Positions 45,983 to 56,067 are shown, counted from the stretch's first letter. The stretch is DNA of 64,000 nucleotides from Pirellula sp. (GCA_013822725.1 PNKX01000025.1:1-64000), one strand, 5' to 3'. Numbers and translations: made by a program. The notes: generated from the letters alone by a model not told the origin.

Positions 45983-46020
45983 CTTGACTGACCGTTTATA
46001 CGGTTAATCAAAAAATAAGA

Positions 46021-46054
46021 ACCGGGCCTCGAGCAATCGAGGCCCGGTTTTTTT
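46021..46054 (+). terminator. Rho-independent terminator of the Cys-rich protein gene
   Basis: Hairpin ACCGGGCCTCGA-GCAA-TCGAGGCCCGGT and a seven-base T tract. Confidence 0.9.
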
Positions 46055-46137
46055 ATGCGCTTTATGCGTCAATTGAATATGCCAACCGCCATCGGAAAAT
46101 CAGCGCGCGGCGCGAATGGACGCCGATCACCGCCAAG

Positions 46138-46197
46138 CCCATTTAGCCGCGCGGCGCCAGCCCGTGTGCCCGCCGCGAGCGGACGGGGCTAAATGGG
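46138..46197. repeat. Inverted repeat CCCATTTAGCC
   Basis: Perfect eleven-base arms CCCATTTAGCC (46138-46148) and GGCTAAATGGG (46187-46197) separated by 38 GC-rich bases. It lies past the 3' end of glnD and may be another dispersed element; no second copy was seen in the window. Confidence 0.6.
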
Positions 46198-46260
46198 CGT
46201 TTATGACGTGGCGACCGCGAAACGCATCGAGGTAGCGCCAACGTATGTACCATCGCGCCC

Positions 46261-48864
46261 TCAACGATCATCAATCACCGCCATCATCTCGCGGCGAATG
46301 TGTTCCAACCGCTCGGCGTCCTCAATCTTCCCGCCGCCACGGTTGGTGACGTAGAAGACGTCGACGACCTGATCAATGTTGGTAGCGATCTTTGAATTCC
46401 AGATGGTCAGTTCTAAGTCGTGCAGCCGCTTGGCGAGGCTGTAGAGCAGTCCTGTTCGGTCGAACGTGTAGACCTCCACGACCGTCGCCTGGGCGGAGGC
46501 GGCGTTGTCGATCCGGACGTTGTTCGGCATGCCGGTGAGGCGCAGCGACGCCTCGGCGCTGTCTTGCCCCCAGATCTTGCGAAACCGGGGAGGAGCCTTC
46601 GAGTCGACCGACTTGATCATGTCCTTCGAGACCGCGGCGAGGCGGGAAGGGGGCGGCTCTCCCTTGGAATCGGGATCCGTCACGACGAACCGCAGCAACA
46701 GCAGATCGTCGGCCATCACCTGCATATCGGCGGCGAGAATTTGCAGACCGTTGCTGGAGAGCGCGCCGGCCATGCTGGAGAAGGCGCCCCGACCGCGGCC
46801 CCGATCGACGCCAGCGACGAATTCGACGGTGGCATTCTCGGCGTTGTAATGGCCCCACGCGTCGGCTCCGCGCTCGGGAAGCTTGCGGAAGCGGCGCAGA
46901 GCCTCGCCGATTTCTTGACCCGATCGAGCGCCGACGAGCGCCGCGGGGAGGGCTTCGATCTGGCGCTGAAACCAGGGGTCGCTTTGCTCTTGGGGAGAGA
47001 AAACGTCTGCGATCTCACGTCGACGCTGCTGCAGGGCCACGTCATGCGGCGACGTCTTTCCCTCCAGGACGGCGAGCGTCTTGTAGAACAATTCGCTGAG
47101 CACCTGCACTTTCCACTGCGTCAACACGTCGGGTCCGACGGCGGCGAGGTCAGCAGCGCTCAGGACGAACAACATCCGCAGCCGGTCGGGCGTTTCGACC
47201 AAATCGGCGAAGCGGCGGATTAGCTCCACGTCGCCGATGTCGCGGCGGAGCGCCAGATCGGTCATGTTCAAGTGCTGGTGCACCAGGAAGGCGACGTCGC
47301 GCGTCGCCGACGGATGCATATGCAGTCGCGGGCAGACCTCCTCCGCGATCCGCCGGCCGATCTCGCTATGCTCTTCCTCGAATCCCTTGCCAAGATCGTG
47401 CAGCAGCAGCGCCAAGTGGAGCCGCAGCTTTTCGGCGACGTTGCGGTAGGCCTCGCCGATCGTATCTTCGCGCTTGGCGAAACTCGTGACCTGTTCGATC
47501 GCCTGGAGGCTATGCTCGTCGACCGTGAACTTGTGGTACTGATTGAACTGCAACAGGCCGCGGGCGTGCTTCATCGCGGGGATGATCTTTTCGAGATAAC
47601 CCAGCTCGTGCAGCAATCGCATGGAACGCGGAGCGAGCGTCGGCGTGCCGAGCAAGTAGAGGAATCGCTGGGCGACGGCGGGTCCAATCTCCTCGCCGCA
47701 CTCCGGCGCCGCCAGCAGCAGCGCGGAGTAAGTGGAATGATCGAGCGGCTTGTTCTCGCTGACCGAAAGCTCGACGAGCCGCAGCACCTCGCCGAGATTG
47801 CCTTGCAGCTTTATCAGCCCTGCCCGGGTGGCCGAAACCTGCCGCACGCCAATACGGTAATCTCCCTCGACCTTGCGGCCGAGGACCGGATCGAGCACGC
47901 GCGAGGTCATCGTAGAACCGGCAAGGTTGGCCGCCTCGCGCCGGCGAGCCATCTGCCAGACGTGGTTGGTGTGGCGAAAGTAGTCGCGCATGAACTGCTC
48001 GACCGGCAGCATGCCTTCGCCGCCGCGGTAGCCCATCAGGGCGGCGATGCGAAGTTGCTCGGCTCGATCAAGCAAATCTTTGGCCGAATTGGCGTGGAAC
48101 TGCATTTCATTGCGCAGTCGCAATAAGAAGGCTTGCGCGTTCTGCAGGCGATGGTGATCGAACTTCGACATCGCCCCCTGCATGAACAGCCGCTCGGGGT
48201 CGGATTCGCCGAGTTCCGCAAAGCCGATCCAGCGGAGCAGGTGGATGTCGCGCAATCCGCCGCGAGATCGCTTCACATGCGGTTCGAGCAGGTAGAGACT
48301 CTCGCCGTATTGGTTGCGTTCCTCGGCCCGTGCGTCGCAAAACGATTTGCAGACCGCCTTGGAGCGCTTCCGCACCATGCGATCGAACAGCTCGCGAAAG
48401 TGCTCGTGCAGCGGCTGGCTGCCGGCGATCAGCCGATTGTCGATCAGCGAGGAACAGATCACTCCGTCGGTGCGAGCGAGCGTGATCGCTTCTTCCGCTG
48501 AACGGAGGCTGCTGCCGAGTTGCAACCCGGCGTCGAAGACGGAGTTGGTGAAGCGGCGGACCAGCGGAGAGAGTAATTCCGGCTCGACGCCGCTGTGGAG
48601 CAGCATCAAGTCGACGTCGGAAAAGGGCGCCGACTGCCGTCGGCCGTAGCCCCCGAGGGCGACGAGGGCGAGTTTGGTGCGGGCCCCCGCGGCGTCCCCT
48701 TCGGCGGCGGCCGCGGCGTCGAAGAGCTTGCCGATCACCCCGTCGACCAGCGTCGTCAGTCGATTGCAAACCTGCAGCCCGTCGAGACCGCGGTCGTGCA
48801 TTTCGTGCATTCGCTCCCGCCCGGCGTTGATCTCATCGCGCGCGGCGGCAATGGCGTCTGCCAT
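46261..48864 (-). CDS. glnD: PII uridylyltransferase/uridylyl-removing enzyme
   Basis: Cytosolic nitrogen sensor of about 867 residues. The N-terminal nucleotidyltransferase motif GGYGRRQSAPFSDVD, a central HD domain (LLHDLGKGFEEEHSEIG) and two C-terminal ACT domains (one near EFVAGVDRGRGRGAF, one near VVEVYTFDRTGLLYSLAK) are in the GlnD order. It would uridylylate the PII protein encoded directly upstream. The frame is open to a GTG at 49020, which would overlap glnB by 50 bases; ATG 48864 is a cautious choice, and the ATG lacks a strong ribosome-binding site, so the true start could be anywhere between. Confidence 0.92.
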   Translation of the reverse strand: MADAIAAARDEINAGRERMHEMHDRGLDGLQVCNRLTTLVDGVIGKLFDAAAAAEGDAAGARTKLALVALGGYGRRQSAPFSDVDLMLLHSGVEPELLSPLVRRFTNSVFDAGLQLGSSLRSAEEAITLARTDGVICSSLIDNRLIAGSQPLHEHFRELFDRMVRKRSKAVCKSFCDARAEERNQYGESLYLLEPHVKRSRGGLRDIHLLRWIGFAELGESDPERLFMQGAMSKFDHHRLQNAQAFLLRLRNEMQFHANSAKDLLDRAEQLRIAALMGYRGGEGMLPVEQFMRDYFRHTNHVWQMARRREAANLAGSTMTSRVLDPVLGRKVEGDYRIGVRQVSATRAGLIKLQGNLGEVLRLVELSVSENKPLDHSTYSALLLAAPECGEEIGPAVAQRFLYLLGTPTLAPRSMRLLHELGYLEKIIPAMKHARGLLQFNQYHKFTVDEHSLQAIEQVTSFAKREDTIGEAYRNVAEKLRLHLALLLHDLGKGFEEEHSEIGRRIAEEVCPRLHMHPSATRDVAFLVHQHLNMTDLALRRDIGDVELIRRFADLVETPDRLRMLFVLSAADLAAVGPDVLTQWKVQVLSELFYKTLAVLEGKTSPHDVALQQRRREIADVFSPQEQSDPWFQRQIEALPAALVGARSGQEIGEALRRFRKLPERGADAWGHYNAENATVEFVAGVDRGRGRGAFSSMAGALSSNGLQILAADMQVMADDLLLLRFVVTDPDSKGEPPPSRLAAVSKDMIKSVDSKAPPRFRKIWGQDSAEASLRLTGMPNNVRIDNAASAQATVVEVYTFDRTGLLYSLAKRLHDLELTIWNSKIATNIDQVVDVFYVTNRGGGKIEDAERLEHIRREMMAVIDDR

Positions 48865-48970
48865 CGACGTCGCGTTGCCGGGGGGAGGGAGGGAACTCAC
48901 TGATTCGTTGCTCTGGCGGGTTGATGCGGCGGCGACTGATGAAAGCCACTGGCCGAGGCGGGGGCTTTGA

Positions 48971-49669
<699 letters not shown>

Positions 49670-50215
49670 CTACCCTTTTTTCTCCCACAGCACATCGGGC
49701 GCCCCGGCGGCGTGATTGGCGTAGCGCGCGAGGACGAACAACAGATCGCCGACGCGGTTGAGATACTGGAGCACCGTCGCGCGGACCGGGGCGGTTTCGG
49801 CAAGGGCGCACACATCCCGCTCTGCCCGGCGGCAGACGGCGCGGGCCACATGCAGGGCAGCGCTGGCCGGCGTGCCGCCTGGCAGGATGAAGGTCTTCAG
49901 CGGTTCCAGGTGTTGCTCGAACCAGTCGATCGCTTCCTCCGCCGCGGCGATGTCGGCGTCAGCAATCAAAATCGAGCCGGGAGCGGCGTCCCCGGGGCTG
50001 GCTAGCTCGGCGCCCACGGCAAACATTTCGTGCTGCAGCCGGGCCAGCGGCTCGTCGAGCGCCGGTGGCAGGTTGGCCATCCGGCAGACGCCGAGTTGGG
50101 CGTTCAGCTCGTCAACCGCCCCGTAGGCAGCGATACGGAGGTCGTTCTTGCGGACGCGGCCGCCGCCGTAGAGTCCGGTCTGGCCGGCGTCGCCGGTGCG
50201 GGTGTAGATCTTCAT
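49670..50215 (-). CDS. Cob(I)alamin adenosyltransferase, PduO type
   Basis: Enzyme of 181 residues that transfers the adenosyl group of ATP to cob(I)alamin. Family signatures: the N-terminal KIYTRTGDAGQTGLYGG with the ATP-binding segment, RIAAYGAVDELNAQLG, and the C-terminal RRAERDV and YLNRVGDLLFVLAR. ATG 50215 starts exactly at the conserved MKIYTRTGD; the frame is open to 50317. There is no B12 riboswitch visible upstream and no other cobalamin gene nearby, so it likely serves salvage or a B12-dependent enzyme elsewhere. Confidence 0.93.
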   Translation of the reverse strand: MKIYTRTGDAGQTGLYGGGRVRKNDLRIAAYGAVDELNAQLGVCRMANLPPALDEPLARLQHEMFAVGAELASPGDAAPGSILIADADIAAAEEAIDWFEQHLEPLKTFILPGGTPASAALHVARAVCRRAERDVCALAETAPVRATVLQYLNRVGDLLFVLARYANHAAGAPDVLWEKKG

Positions 50216-50308
50216 GGCTGGGCTCGGAGGGTGGTCGACTCGATTGTCAGCGGGGGTGGCATTGTGTTGATTGTAGCGAGGGCGCCAAATAGCCCGGCCA
50301 TCCTGTCC

Positions 50309-50398
50309 GGGTGGCACGTCCTAAGGTACTCCGCAGGGCGTGGCAGTCCTGTCGCGGGATCAACCACGCCCATCGGAGTACCTCTGGGCGTGCCACCC
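50309..50398. repeat. Inverted repeat, family B copy 1
   Basis: Outer arms GGGTGGCACG and CGTGCCACCC, with the inner element GGTACTCCGCAGGGCGTGGC and a partner CATCGGAGTACC near the other end. The second copy is at 53867 with nearly the same sequence. It lies in the 413-base gap between divergent genes, which otherwise shows no gene. Confidence 0.85.
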
Positions 50399-50631
50399 GA
50401 AACAACTTGGCGCCAGTCTCGGCCCTATGCTTGGATTGATCGCTTGCGCAATTCGGGCCGGTATTTCGTTGCGTGCGGCGTGGGCGATCGGGAGAATGTA
50501 GGCGCAGAACCCTGCCGACTGCAACTCCACGAGTTCTCCCTTGCCCTATCGGCCGCCCGGCGATCGTGGACGGGGAACTTAAGATCGCACCGGCCCAGAC
50601 TGTATGCCGCCGTTGATTCAGGAGTCTCATG

Positions 50632-52509
50632 ATGCTTCGCTCGTCACTCGCCCTCTGGCTGCTGTTGGTCGCTGCGTTGTCGTTGCCGTCGCTGGCGCTC
50701 CACGCGGCGGCCGCCCAGGCATCGTCGACTCCGACTCCAGCGGAGTCCTCGGCGGAACCAGCTGAGAAACCGTCCGACGATGAGGATGAGGACGACGAGG
50801 AAACGGAAGACGAGAAGTCCATCGAAGGCGAGGGAGAAGAGGAAGAGGGCGAAGAGGCCGAGGAGGACGACGCGAAGTCCGACGAGGAGGAGGCCGAAGA
50901 GACGGCGAGCGACGACGAGAAGAAGTCGGCCGAAGGGGATGCTCAGGACGCTACGTCCGAAGAGGAAGAGGAGAAATCAGCCGAAGAGTCCGACGGCGAG
51001 CCAGCGAAGAAAGAGAAAACCGCCGAAGAGAAGGCCGACGAGAAAAAATCGACCGCCGCTGCGACCGACAAGCCCGCAGCCAAGCAGGCCGTAGCGGAGA
51101 AGGAGAAAGAGGCCAAGCAGCCTGAGACGTTCAAGGTCGAGGCGAAAGCTTTCAAGATCGACGTCGAGGCGGAAGGCGTCTTCGTCGCCGAAGAAACGGC
51201 CGAGGTCGCGCTGAGGCCCGAAACGTGGGCCGCTTTCAAAGTCGTCGAAGCGGTCCCGCACGGCAAGCGCGTCCGGAAGGGGGACGTGCTGGTCAAGTTC
51301 GACGACAAGGATATCGAAAAGGCGATCGCCGAGAAGTCGCTGGAGCTGCGCACCGGCGAGCTCGCGCTGATGGCGGCCGAAGAAGATTTCCCGCGGCTCG
51401 AAAAGTCGATCGCCCTCAGCTACGACGAGGCGAAGCGGCAATACGACGAAGCGCAAGACGAGAAGAAGCGTTTCGACGACACGATGCGCGACATGTCGGA
51501 GCGAATGGCGAAGTACTACCTCCAGTCGTCGGAGCAGCAGTTCCAGAACGCCAACGAGGAGTACGAGCAACTCAAGAAGATGTATGACGCCGACGAGCTG
51601 ACCGAGGAAACCGAAGAGATCGTGCTCAAGCGGCAAAAGTTCGAGGTCGAGGCGGCGAAGTTCTTCCTCGAGTACGCCAAGATCAATCATCAATACACGA
51701 CCGAGATCTCGATCCCGCAGCGCGAAGAATCGCTCAAAACGGGCGTCGAAGTGGCGAAGATCGCCTTCGATCGGGCCAGTATGGCCAAGTCGCTCGGCAT
51801 GAACCAGCAGCGGTACGAACTCGAAAAGATGCGCGAAGCGCGGGCGAAGGCGGTCGACAGCCATGCGAAGCTGCTGGCTGACCGGGCCCTGATGACGCTC
51901 AAGGCGCCGGCCGACGGCATCGTTTACTACGGCCGCGCCGTCAATGGGCGGTGGCTCGAAGTAGGGAGTCAGGAGAGCAAGTTGATTCCCTTCGGGAGCG
52001 TCATGCCGAACTCGGTTGTGATGACGATTGTCAAAGATCGACCGATGTACGTCGAGACGGCCGTCGGCGAGAAGGAATTGCCGACCGTCAAAGCGAAGCT
52101 GCCGGCGATGGTTGCGCCAGTGGCTGATGCCGAGGTCGAGTTTAAAGCGGAAGTGGCGAAGGTGGCCGACGTGCCAGGCGCCGGCAACAAGTTCCCGGTC
52201 CGGGTTGATCTGAAATCCAACGACGAACCCGATTGGCTCATGCCGGGGATGACCTGCAAGACGAAGATCACCGTCTACGACGTCAAGGAAGCGATCGTCA
52301 TTCCCGCCGAATTGCTGCAGACCGACCACGAGGATCCGAAGCAGAAGTACGTCATGCTGCAGGTGGAAGGCGAGAAAAAACCGATCCGTCGCGAGGTGAA
52401 GGTAGGCAAGACGAAGGAGAAGGAAGTGGAGATCGTCGACGGATTGAAGGCGGGCGACTTGATCGTTAAAGGGGCGAAGGACGAGAAGGACACAGAGAAG
52501 AAGAAATAA
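50632..52509 (+). CDS. HlyD/RND-type adaptor protein with long acidic N-terminal region
   Basis: Exported protein of about 625 residues. Signal peptide (LALWLLLVAALSLPSLALHA), then about 130 residues made almost only of Glu, Asp, Lys, Ser and Ala, a lipoyl/barrel-sandwich half (PETWAAFKVVEAVPHGKRVRKGDVLVKFDD), a long coiled coil (about 235-415), the second lipoyl half (ALMTLKAPADGIVYYG) and a beta-barrel domain with a PGM motif (LMPGMTCKTKI). This is the periplasmic adaptor layout; the acidic extension is unusual. No transporter gene is adjacent. Tandem ATG codons (50629, 50632) follow GGAG; the second has the better spacing. Confidence 0.86.
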   Translation: MLRSSLALWLLLVAALSLPSLALHAAAAQASSTPTPAESSAEPAEKPSDDEDEDDEETEDEKSIEGEGEEEEGEEAEEDDAKSDEEEAEETASDDEKKSAEGDAQDATSEEEEEKSAEESDGEPAKKEKTAEEKADEKKSTAAATDKPAAKQAVAEKEKEAKQPETFKVEAKAFKIDVEAEGVFVAEETAEVALRPETWAAFKVVEAVPHGKRVRKGDVLVKFDDKDIEKAIAEKSLELRTGELALMAAEEDFPRLEKSIALSYDEAKRQYDEAQDEKKRFDDTMRDMSERMAKYYLQSSEQQFQNANEEYEQLKKMYDADELTEETEEIVLKRQKFEVEAAKFFLEYAKINHQYTTEISIPQREESLKTGVEVAKIAFDRASMAKSLGMNQQRYELEKMREARAKAVDSHAKLLADRALMTLKAPADGIVYYGRAVNGRWLEVGSQESKLIPFGSVMPNSVVMTIVKDRPMYVETAVGEKELPTVKAKLPAMVAPVADAEVEFKAEVAKVADVPGAGNKFPVRVDLKSNDEPDWLMPGMTCKTKITVYDVKEAIVIPAELLQTDHEDPKQKYVMLQVEGEKKPIRREVKVGKTKEKEVEIVDGLKAGDLIVKGAKDEKDTEKKK

Positions 52510-52512
52510 TAA

Positions 52513-52567
52513 TAGCCGGAGAGCCACGCCCTCCGGGACGCCCCGGAGGCAAGTGTGCCTCCGGCTA
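52513..52567. repeat. Inverted repeat, family C copy 2
   Basis: TAGCCGGAGAGCCACGCCC near the left and TGCCTCCGGCTA at the right; shorter than copy 1 at 32297. It lies between the adaptor gene and the next gene on the same strand and may separate their transcripts. Confidence 0.7.
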
Positions 52568-52585
52568 GGTTGGCGTCTCGACACG

Positions 52586-53860
52586 ATGAAAGGATTTGCA
52601 ACAGGGATGGTTTTAATGGTTCGCTGCCTCACGCTGCTAACGTTCCTGAGCCTCGGCGTCGCGTGGTGTGCCGTTGCGTCAGCGAAGGAGGCCGTCGACG
52701 CCGAAACCAAGCCGTTCCCCTACCCGCTCGCTCTCGAAGGCCCGAAGCCGAAGCCGGTCACGCCGCCGACGACCAAGGAACTAACGACGTCGATCACTCG
52801 CGGCGTTGACTTCTTGTTGGAGTCGCAACGTGACAGCGGCGCCTGGGGCGGTCCGCAGAAAACGAAGGATCTCAACATCTTCGCCCCAGTGCCGGGCGCC
52901 CACTTGGCGTTTCGGACCGGCGTGACGGCCCTCGCCATCGAGGCCCTCATCGATGCCCGCTCGCTCTTCGACGAAGAGAAGCAGCAGTCGATCGACGGCG
53001 CCATCAACCGCGGCCAGCAGTGGCTCCTGGTTCATTCCGGCAAGCTCCGCCGGGCCGAACAAGAGGCCCTCTACAACGTCTGGGGGCATGCCTACGGATT
53101 GCAGACGTTGGCGATGCTCTACGAACGAGCCGAGGGGAACGAATCATTGCGGGCCGAACTCAAGACGCTCGCCGAGTACCACGCCGATATGTTGCGCCGC
53201 TACACCTTCCTCAACGGCGGCTGGGGTTACTACGATTTCGATCAGCATACGCAAACGCCGGGGAGCAGTCCCAACAGCTTCGTGACCGCGACGGTGCTCA
53301 TCGCGTTCAAGCGGGCGGCCGCGATGGGAGTCGAGTACCCGGAGCAATTGACGCAGAAGGCGGTCGACTCGCTCCTGCGTCAACGACAGCCCGATTTCTC
53401 GTACGCCTACGGCGAATATTTGCGAATGAATCCGCGGTTGGGGATTAATCGTCCCGCCGGCAGTTTGGGCCGCAGCCAGGTCTGCAATCTCGCGCTGCGA
53501 ATGTACGGCCACGAAGAGGTGACCGACGGCGTGCTGCAGGCGTGGCTCGACCGGCTGTTCGCCCGCAACGGCTGGTTGGGCATCGGGCGCAAACGGCCGA
53601 TTCCGCACGAGTCGCACTTTCAGGTCGCCGGGTATTTTTACTACTACGGCCACTACTACGCGGCGATGTGCATCGACGAGTTGCCGGAACAGGAACGCCC
53701 CTACTTTCAGGATCACTTGGCCCGGATTCTCTTGCCGCTGCAGGAGAAGGACGGCAGCTGGTGGGATTATCCGCTCTACGACTACCACCAGCCGTGCGGC
53801 ACGGCGATGGCGGTCTCTTCGCTAGTGCGCTGCCTGCATGCGGCTGATAAGGCCAAGTGA
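52586..53860 (+). CDS. Exported prenyltransferase/squalene-oxidase-repeat (terpene-cyclase fold) protein
   Basis: Protein of about 424 residues with a signal peptide (CLTLLTFLSLGVAWCAVASA) and an alpha/alpha-barrel repeat region: FLLESQRDSGAWGG, LLRRQPD, WLGIGRKRP and LLPLQEKDGSWWDYPL are QW-like repeats of squalene/prenyltransferase proteins. The catalytic DXDD of squalene-hopene cyclases is not evident, and export makes a terpene cyclase unlikely; similar exported proteins are common in planctomycetes and their activity is unknown. The start is uncertain: ATG codons at 52586, 52607 and 52616 are all possible, none with a strong ribosome-binding site. Confidence 0.8.
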   Translation: MKGFATGMVLMVRCLTLLTFLSLGVAWCAVASAKEAVDAETKPFPYPLALEGPKPKPVTPPTTKELTTSITRGVDFLLESQRDSGAWGGPQKTKDLNIFAPVPGAHLAFRTGVTALAIEALIDARSLFDEEKQQSIDGAINRGQQWLLVHSGKLRRAEQEALYNVWGHAYGLQTLAMLYERAEGNESLRAELKTLAEYHADMLRRYTFLNGGWGYYDFDQHTQTPGSSPNSFVTATVLIAFKRAAAMGVEYPEQLTQKAVDSLLRQRQPDFSYAYGEYLRMNPRLGINRPAGSLGRSQVCNLALRMYGHEEVTDGVLQAWLDRLFARNGWLGIGRKRPIPHESHFQVAGYFYYYGHYYAAMCIDELPEQERPYFQDHLARILLPLQEKDGSWWDYPLYDYHQPCGTAMAVSSLVRCLHAADKAK

Positions 53861-53866
53861 CGTGTC

Positions 53867-53957
53867 GGGTGGCACGCCCTAAGGTACTCCGCAGGGCGTG
53901 GCCGAATTGTTAGCAGCGCCTCCCACGCCCATCGGCGTACCTCTGGGCGTGCCACCC
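53867..53957. repeat. Inverted repeat, family B copy 2
   Basis: Outer arms GGGTGGCACGCCC and GGGCGTGCCACCC with inner GGTACTCCGCAGGGCGTGGC and CATCGGCGTACC. It begins seven bases after the stop of the previous gene, so it may act as a transcript end. The remaining gap up to 54277 holds no supported gene. Confidence 0.85.
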
Positions 53958-54277
53958 AAACTAGGCGATTGCTCGCCGTTTCTGCGGCAATTTGCCCCCT
54001 TTCTCGTTCCCGGTCCGGTTGTAGCGACTGGACGGTTCCCCGACCGGCTAAAGCCGTTTGCGGACACTCGGAGACGGTTCGCGGTTCGGACCGTGACCTA
54101 CGTTTTAGTAAGGAAACCGAGCAAGCGTCTGCGGCGTTCGCCCTTTAGCGAAGCCCGGCCCGCGGTTCGGCGACGTTCCCAGACGTCGTTAAGCGTTAAT
54201 CACTCCCGGCGTTCGTTGTTTCGTTAGTCGTTGGATGTTTGGTAACTGTCTCTGCTTGACCTTGCCGTGAGTGTTCG

Positions 54278-54967
54278 ATGGGCTTCCTGAAGAAATTCTT
54301 TCGCAACGTCTACCAAGAAGAAATGCCAGCCGCGCCGGCTAGCAGCTTCGAAACGCTGAACGAAGATCAGCTCGAAGCTCACCTCGGCGTCGCTCGCTAC
54401 GGCAGCTTCACGCTCAGCGATGCGGTCCGCCCGTCGTACGCCTTGGAAGTGGTGCCGTCGTGCGGGTTCCGTCACGACACGTACCGCGACGAGCAATCGA
54501 AGAAGAACGTCCCCGTGCTGATGGCCGCCGCCTCCCGCGAGCAGCTGTTCGAGACGTTCATGGAACTGCTCGATCCGTTGGGTCCGGTCGTCGACGTCGT
54601 CCTCGAGACGAGCCACGACTACAACGCGGCGGGGCACCAAGACCTGTACCGCGAACATATCGACATGCCGATTCTGCAGTCGATCCTGTGGGACTTCGAA
54701 GAGATGCTAGTGAACGACGGCTGCACCGGCATCGCCGTCCTGAACCCAGCGACGCCGCAAGAAGTGCAGTTCGACGAGCACAAGCTGCTCATCGTCTACG
54801 GCAAGGAACTCCGGCAGTACGAGCAAGTGCTGGGCGACTGGAACGTCCCCTGCCGCGACGACATGCGATTCATCACCGAGGCCGAACACGTCCACTCGAC
54901 GAACGACGAGTACATTCAGCAATTCGAACAGCTGAAAATGCGGCTCGGCATTGAGAGCGATTATTGA
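54278..54967 (+). CDS. Hypothetical soluble protein
   Basis: Protein of 229 residues without signal peptide or membrane segment. Acidic overall, with helical segments (EQLFETFMELLDPLG, PILQSILWDFEEMLVNDG) and a beta-like GIAVLNPATPQEVQFDEHKLLIVYG. It starts with FLKKFFRN, a short basic amphipathic start. It probably belongs to a planctomycete-restricted family; I do not recognise one. Followed by the inverted repeat at 55003. Confidence 0.7.
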   Translation: MGFLKKFFRNVYQEEMPAAPASSFETLNEDQLEAHLGVARYGSFTLSDAVRPSYALEVVPSCGFRHDTYRDEQSKKNVPVLMAAASREQLFETFMELLDPLGPVVDVVLETSHDYNAAGHQDLYREHIDMPILQSILWDFEEMLVNDGCTGIAVLNPATPQEVQFDEHKLLIVYGKELRQYEQVLGDWNVPCRDDMRFITEAEHVHSTNDEYIQQFEQLKMRLGIESDY

Positions 54968-55002
54968 TTTGCTCTCGTTTGCTGCTTGCGGCCGATGAGT
55001 CT

Positions 55003-55110
55003 CTCGCAAAGCCGCGAAGGCGCAAAGTGTCGCAAAGAAATGCGGATGATTGTGCAGCCTTCCTCCACTGTCTTCTTTGCGCTTCCTTTGCGCCTTCGCG
55101 GCTTTGCGAG
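55003..55110. repeat. Perfect 25-base inverted repeat (family E)
   Basis: Arms at 55003-55027 and 55086-55110 are perfect complements (left arm CTCGCAAAGCCGCGAAGGCG and five more bases), around a 58-base loop. No T tract follows. It lies between the hypothetical protein and the lipoprotein gene and could be a hairpin-forming mobile repeat or transcript end. Confidence 0.85.
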
Positions 55111-55263
55111 AAATCCCCTTCTCGCCCAGCCTGCTTGTTAGACGCTAGCATCGCCTCTGTTCGGTCTTGTGCCGATCAGGTGCTTTCACGAAGATTCGCC
55201 GCCCCATTCTCGGGGAAGAGATCACTTTGGCTTTGTCGTTGCTCGGAAACGGAGTTCCGCGCC

Positions 55264-56067
55264 TTGTCGATTGCGCGCCGCTGGTCGCCGCCGTTTGCCG
55301 CCGTTCGGTGGAAGCTGCGTTGCTGCGCGCTGATGGCGGCAGGAATAACTACGGCCGTCGGCTGCAAGCCGTTTGAAGTCGTCCAGCCCGTCGCGCCGGG
55401 CCAGCAGGTGATGGCCCCCCCGCAGCTCTTCGGCGCCCCGCCGATCGTCAGCGGGCAGGGAGTGATAATCGACCCGTTCGCGATGGACCCCAACAATCCG
55501 ATGTCGGGCGGCATGCCGATCGTGGTGCCGGGCGACGGCGGTTCGAGCCAAATTCACATCCCGGTCGCCAATCGTGATTGGACTTGGGAGCAAATCGTCG
55601 ACACGGTAGACGATTACTTCCGCATTGAACGCGAACGCCAAGTGCAGCTCGTCGGCGACGTGTTGACCGAAGGGCGCATCGACGTCCATCCGCAAATCGG
55701 CGCGACGCTGCCCGAGCTTCATCGCCGCGACTCGGTCGGCAAGTACAACCGCTGGGAAAGCACGTTCCAAACGATCCGCCGCCGCGCGACGATCCGCGTG
55801 ATGCCCGACGCCACTGGCTATCTGGTCGACGTGCTGGTGGAGAAAGATCTCGAGGATCTGCCGCAGCCAGAGAACTCCACCGCGGGAGCCGTCACGTTCC
55901 GCAATGATTCGTCGCTGCCGAGTACTGCGGCGGAAGCGGTAAGCCGCACTCGGCTCGCTAGCAGCTGGATTTTCATCGGGCGTGATCCGGAACTGGAGCA
56001 GGCCATCATTGCCGACTTGCAGTCGCGTCTTATCGTGGCGCCGACGAGCGTCCCGATCGCTCCCTAA
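55264..56067 (+). CDS. Lipoprotein of unknown function
   Basis: Probable lipoprotein of about 267 residues. From TTG 55264 there is a basic start (IARRWSPPFAAVRWKLRC), a hydrophobic stretch and Cys34 in TAVGC. A Pro/Gly-rich linker leads to a domain of about 150 residues (DWTWEQIVDTVDDYFRIERER; WESTFQTIRRRATIRVMPDA) with mixed alpha/beta character. A Gly-poor C-terminal segment ends APTSVPIAP. The frame is open to 54964 but would cross the inverted repeat; ATG 55333 is an alternative that would drop the basic start. Confidence 0.7.
   Translation: MSIARRWSPPFAAVRWKLRCCALMAAGITTAVGCKPFEVVQPVAPGQQVMAPPQLFGAPPIVSGQGVIIDPFAMDPNNPMSGGMPIVVPGDGGSSQIHIPVANRDWTWEQIVDTVDDYFRIERERQVQLVGDVLTEGRIDVHPQIGATLPELHRRDSVGKYNRWESTFQTIRRRATIRVMPDATGYLVDVLVEKDLEDLPQPENSTAGAVTFRNDSSLPSTAAEAVSRTRLASSWIFIGRDPELEQAIIADLQSRLIVAPTSVPIAP

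Noticed and set aside
50977..52710. Open minus-strand frame of about 577 codons across the adaptor gene
   Set aside because: It mirrors the acidic low-complexity and coiled-coil codons of the real gene and overlaps the start of the next one; no domain is visible.
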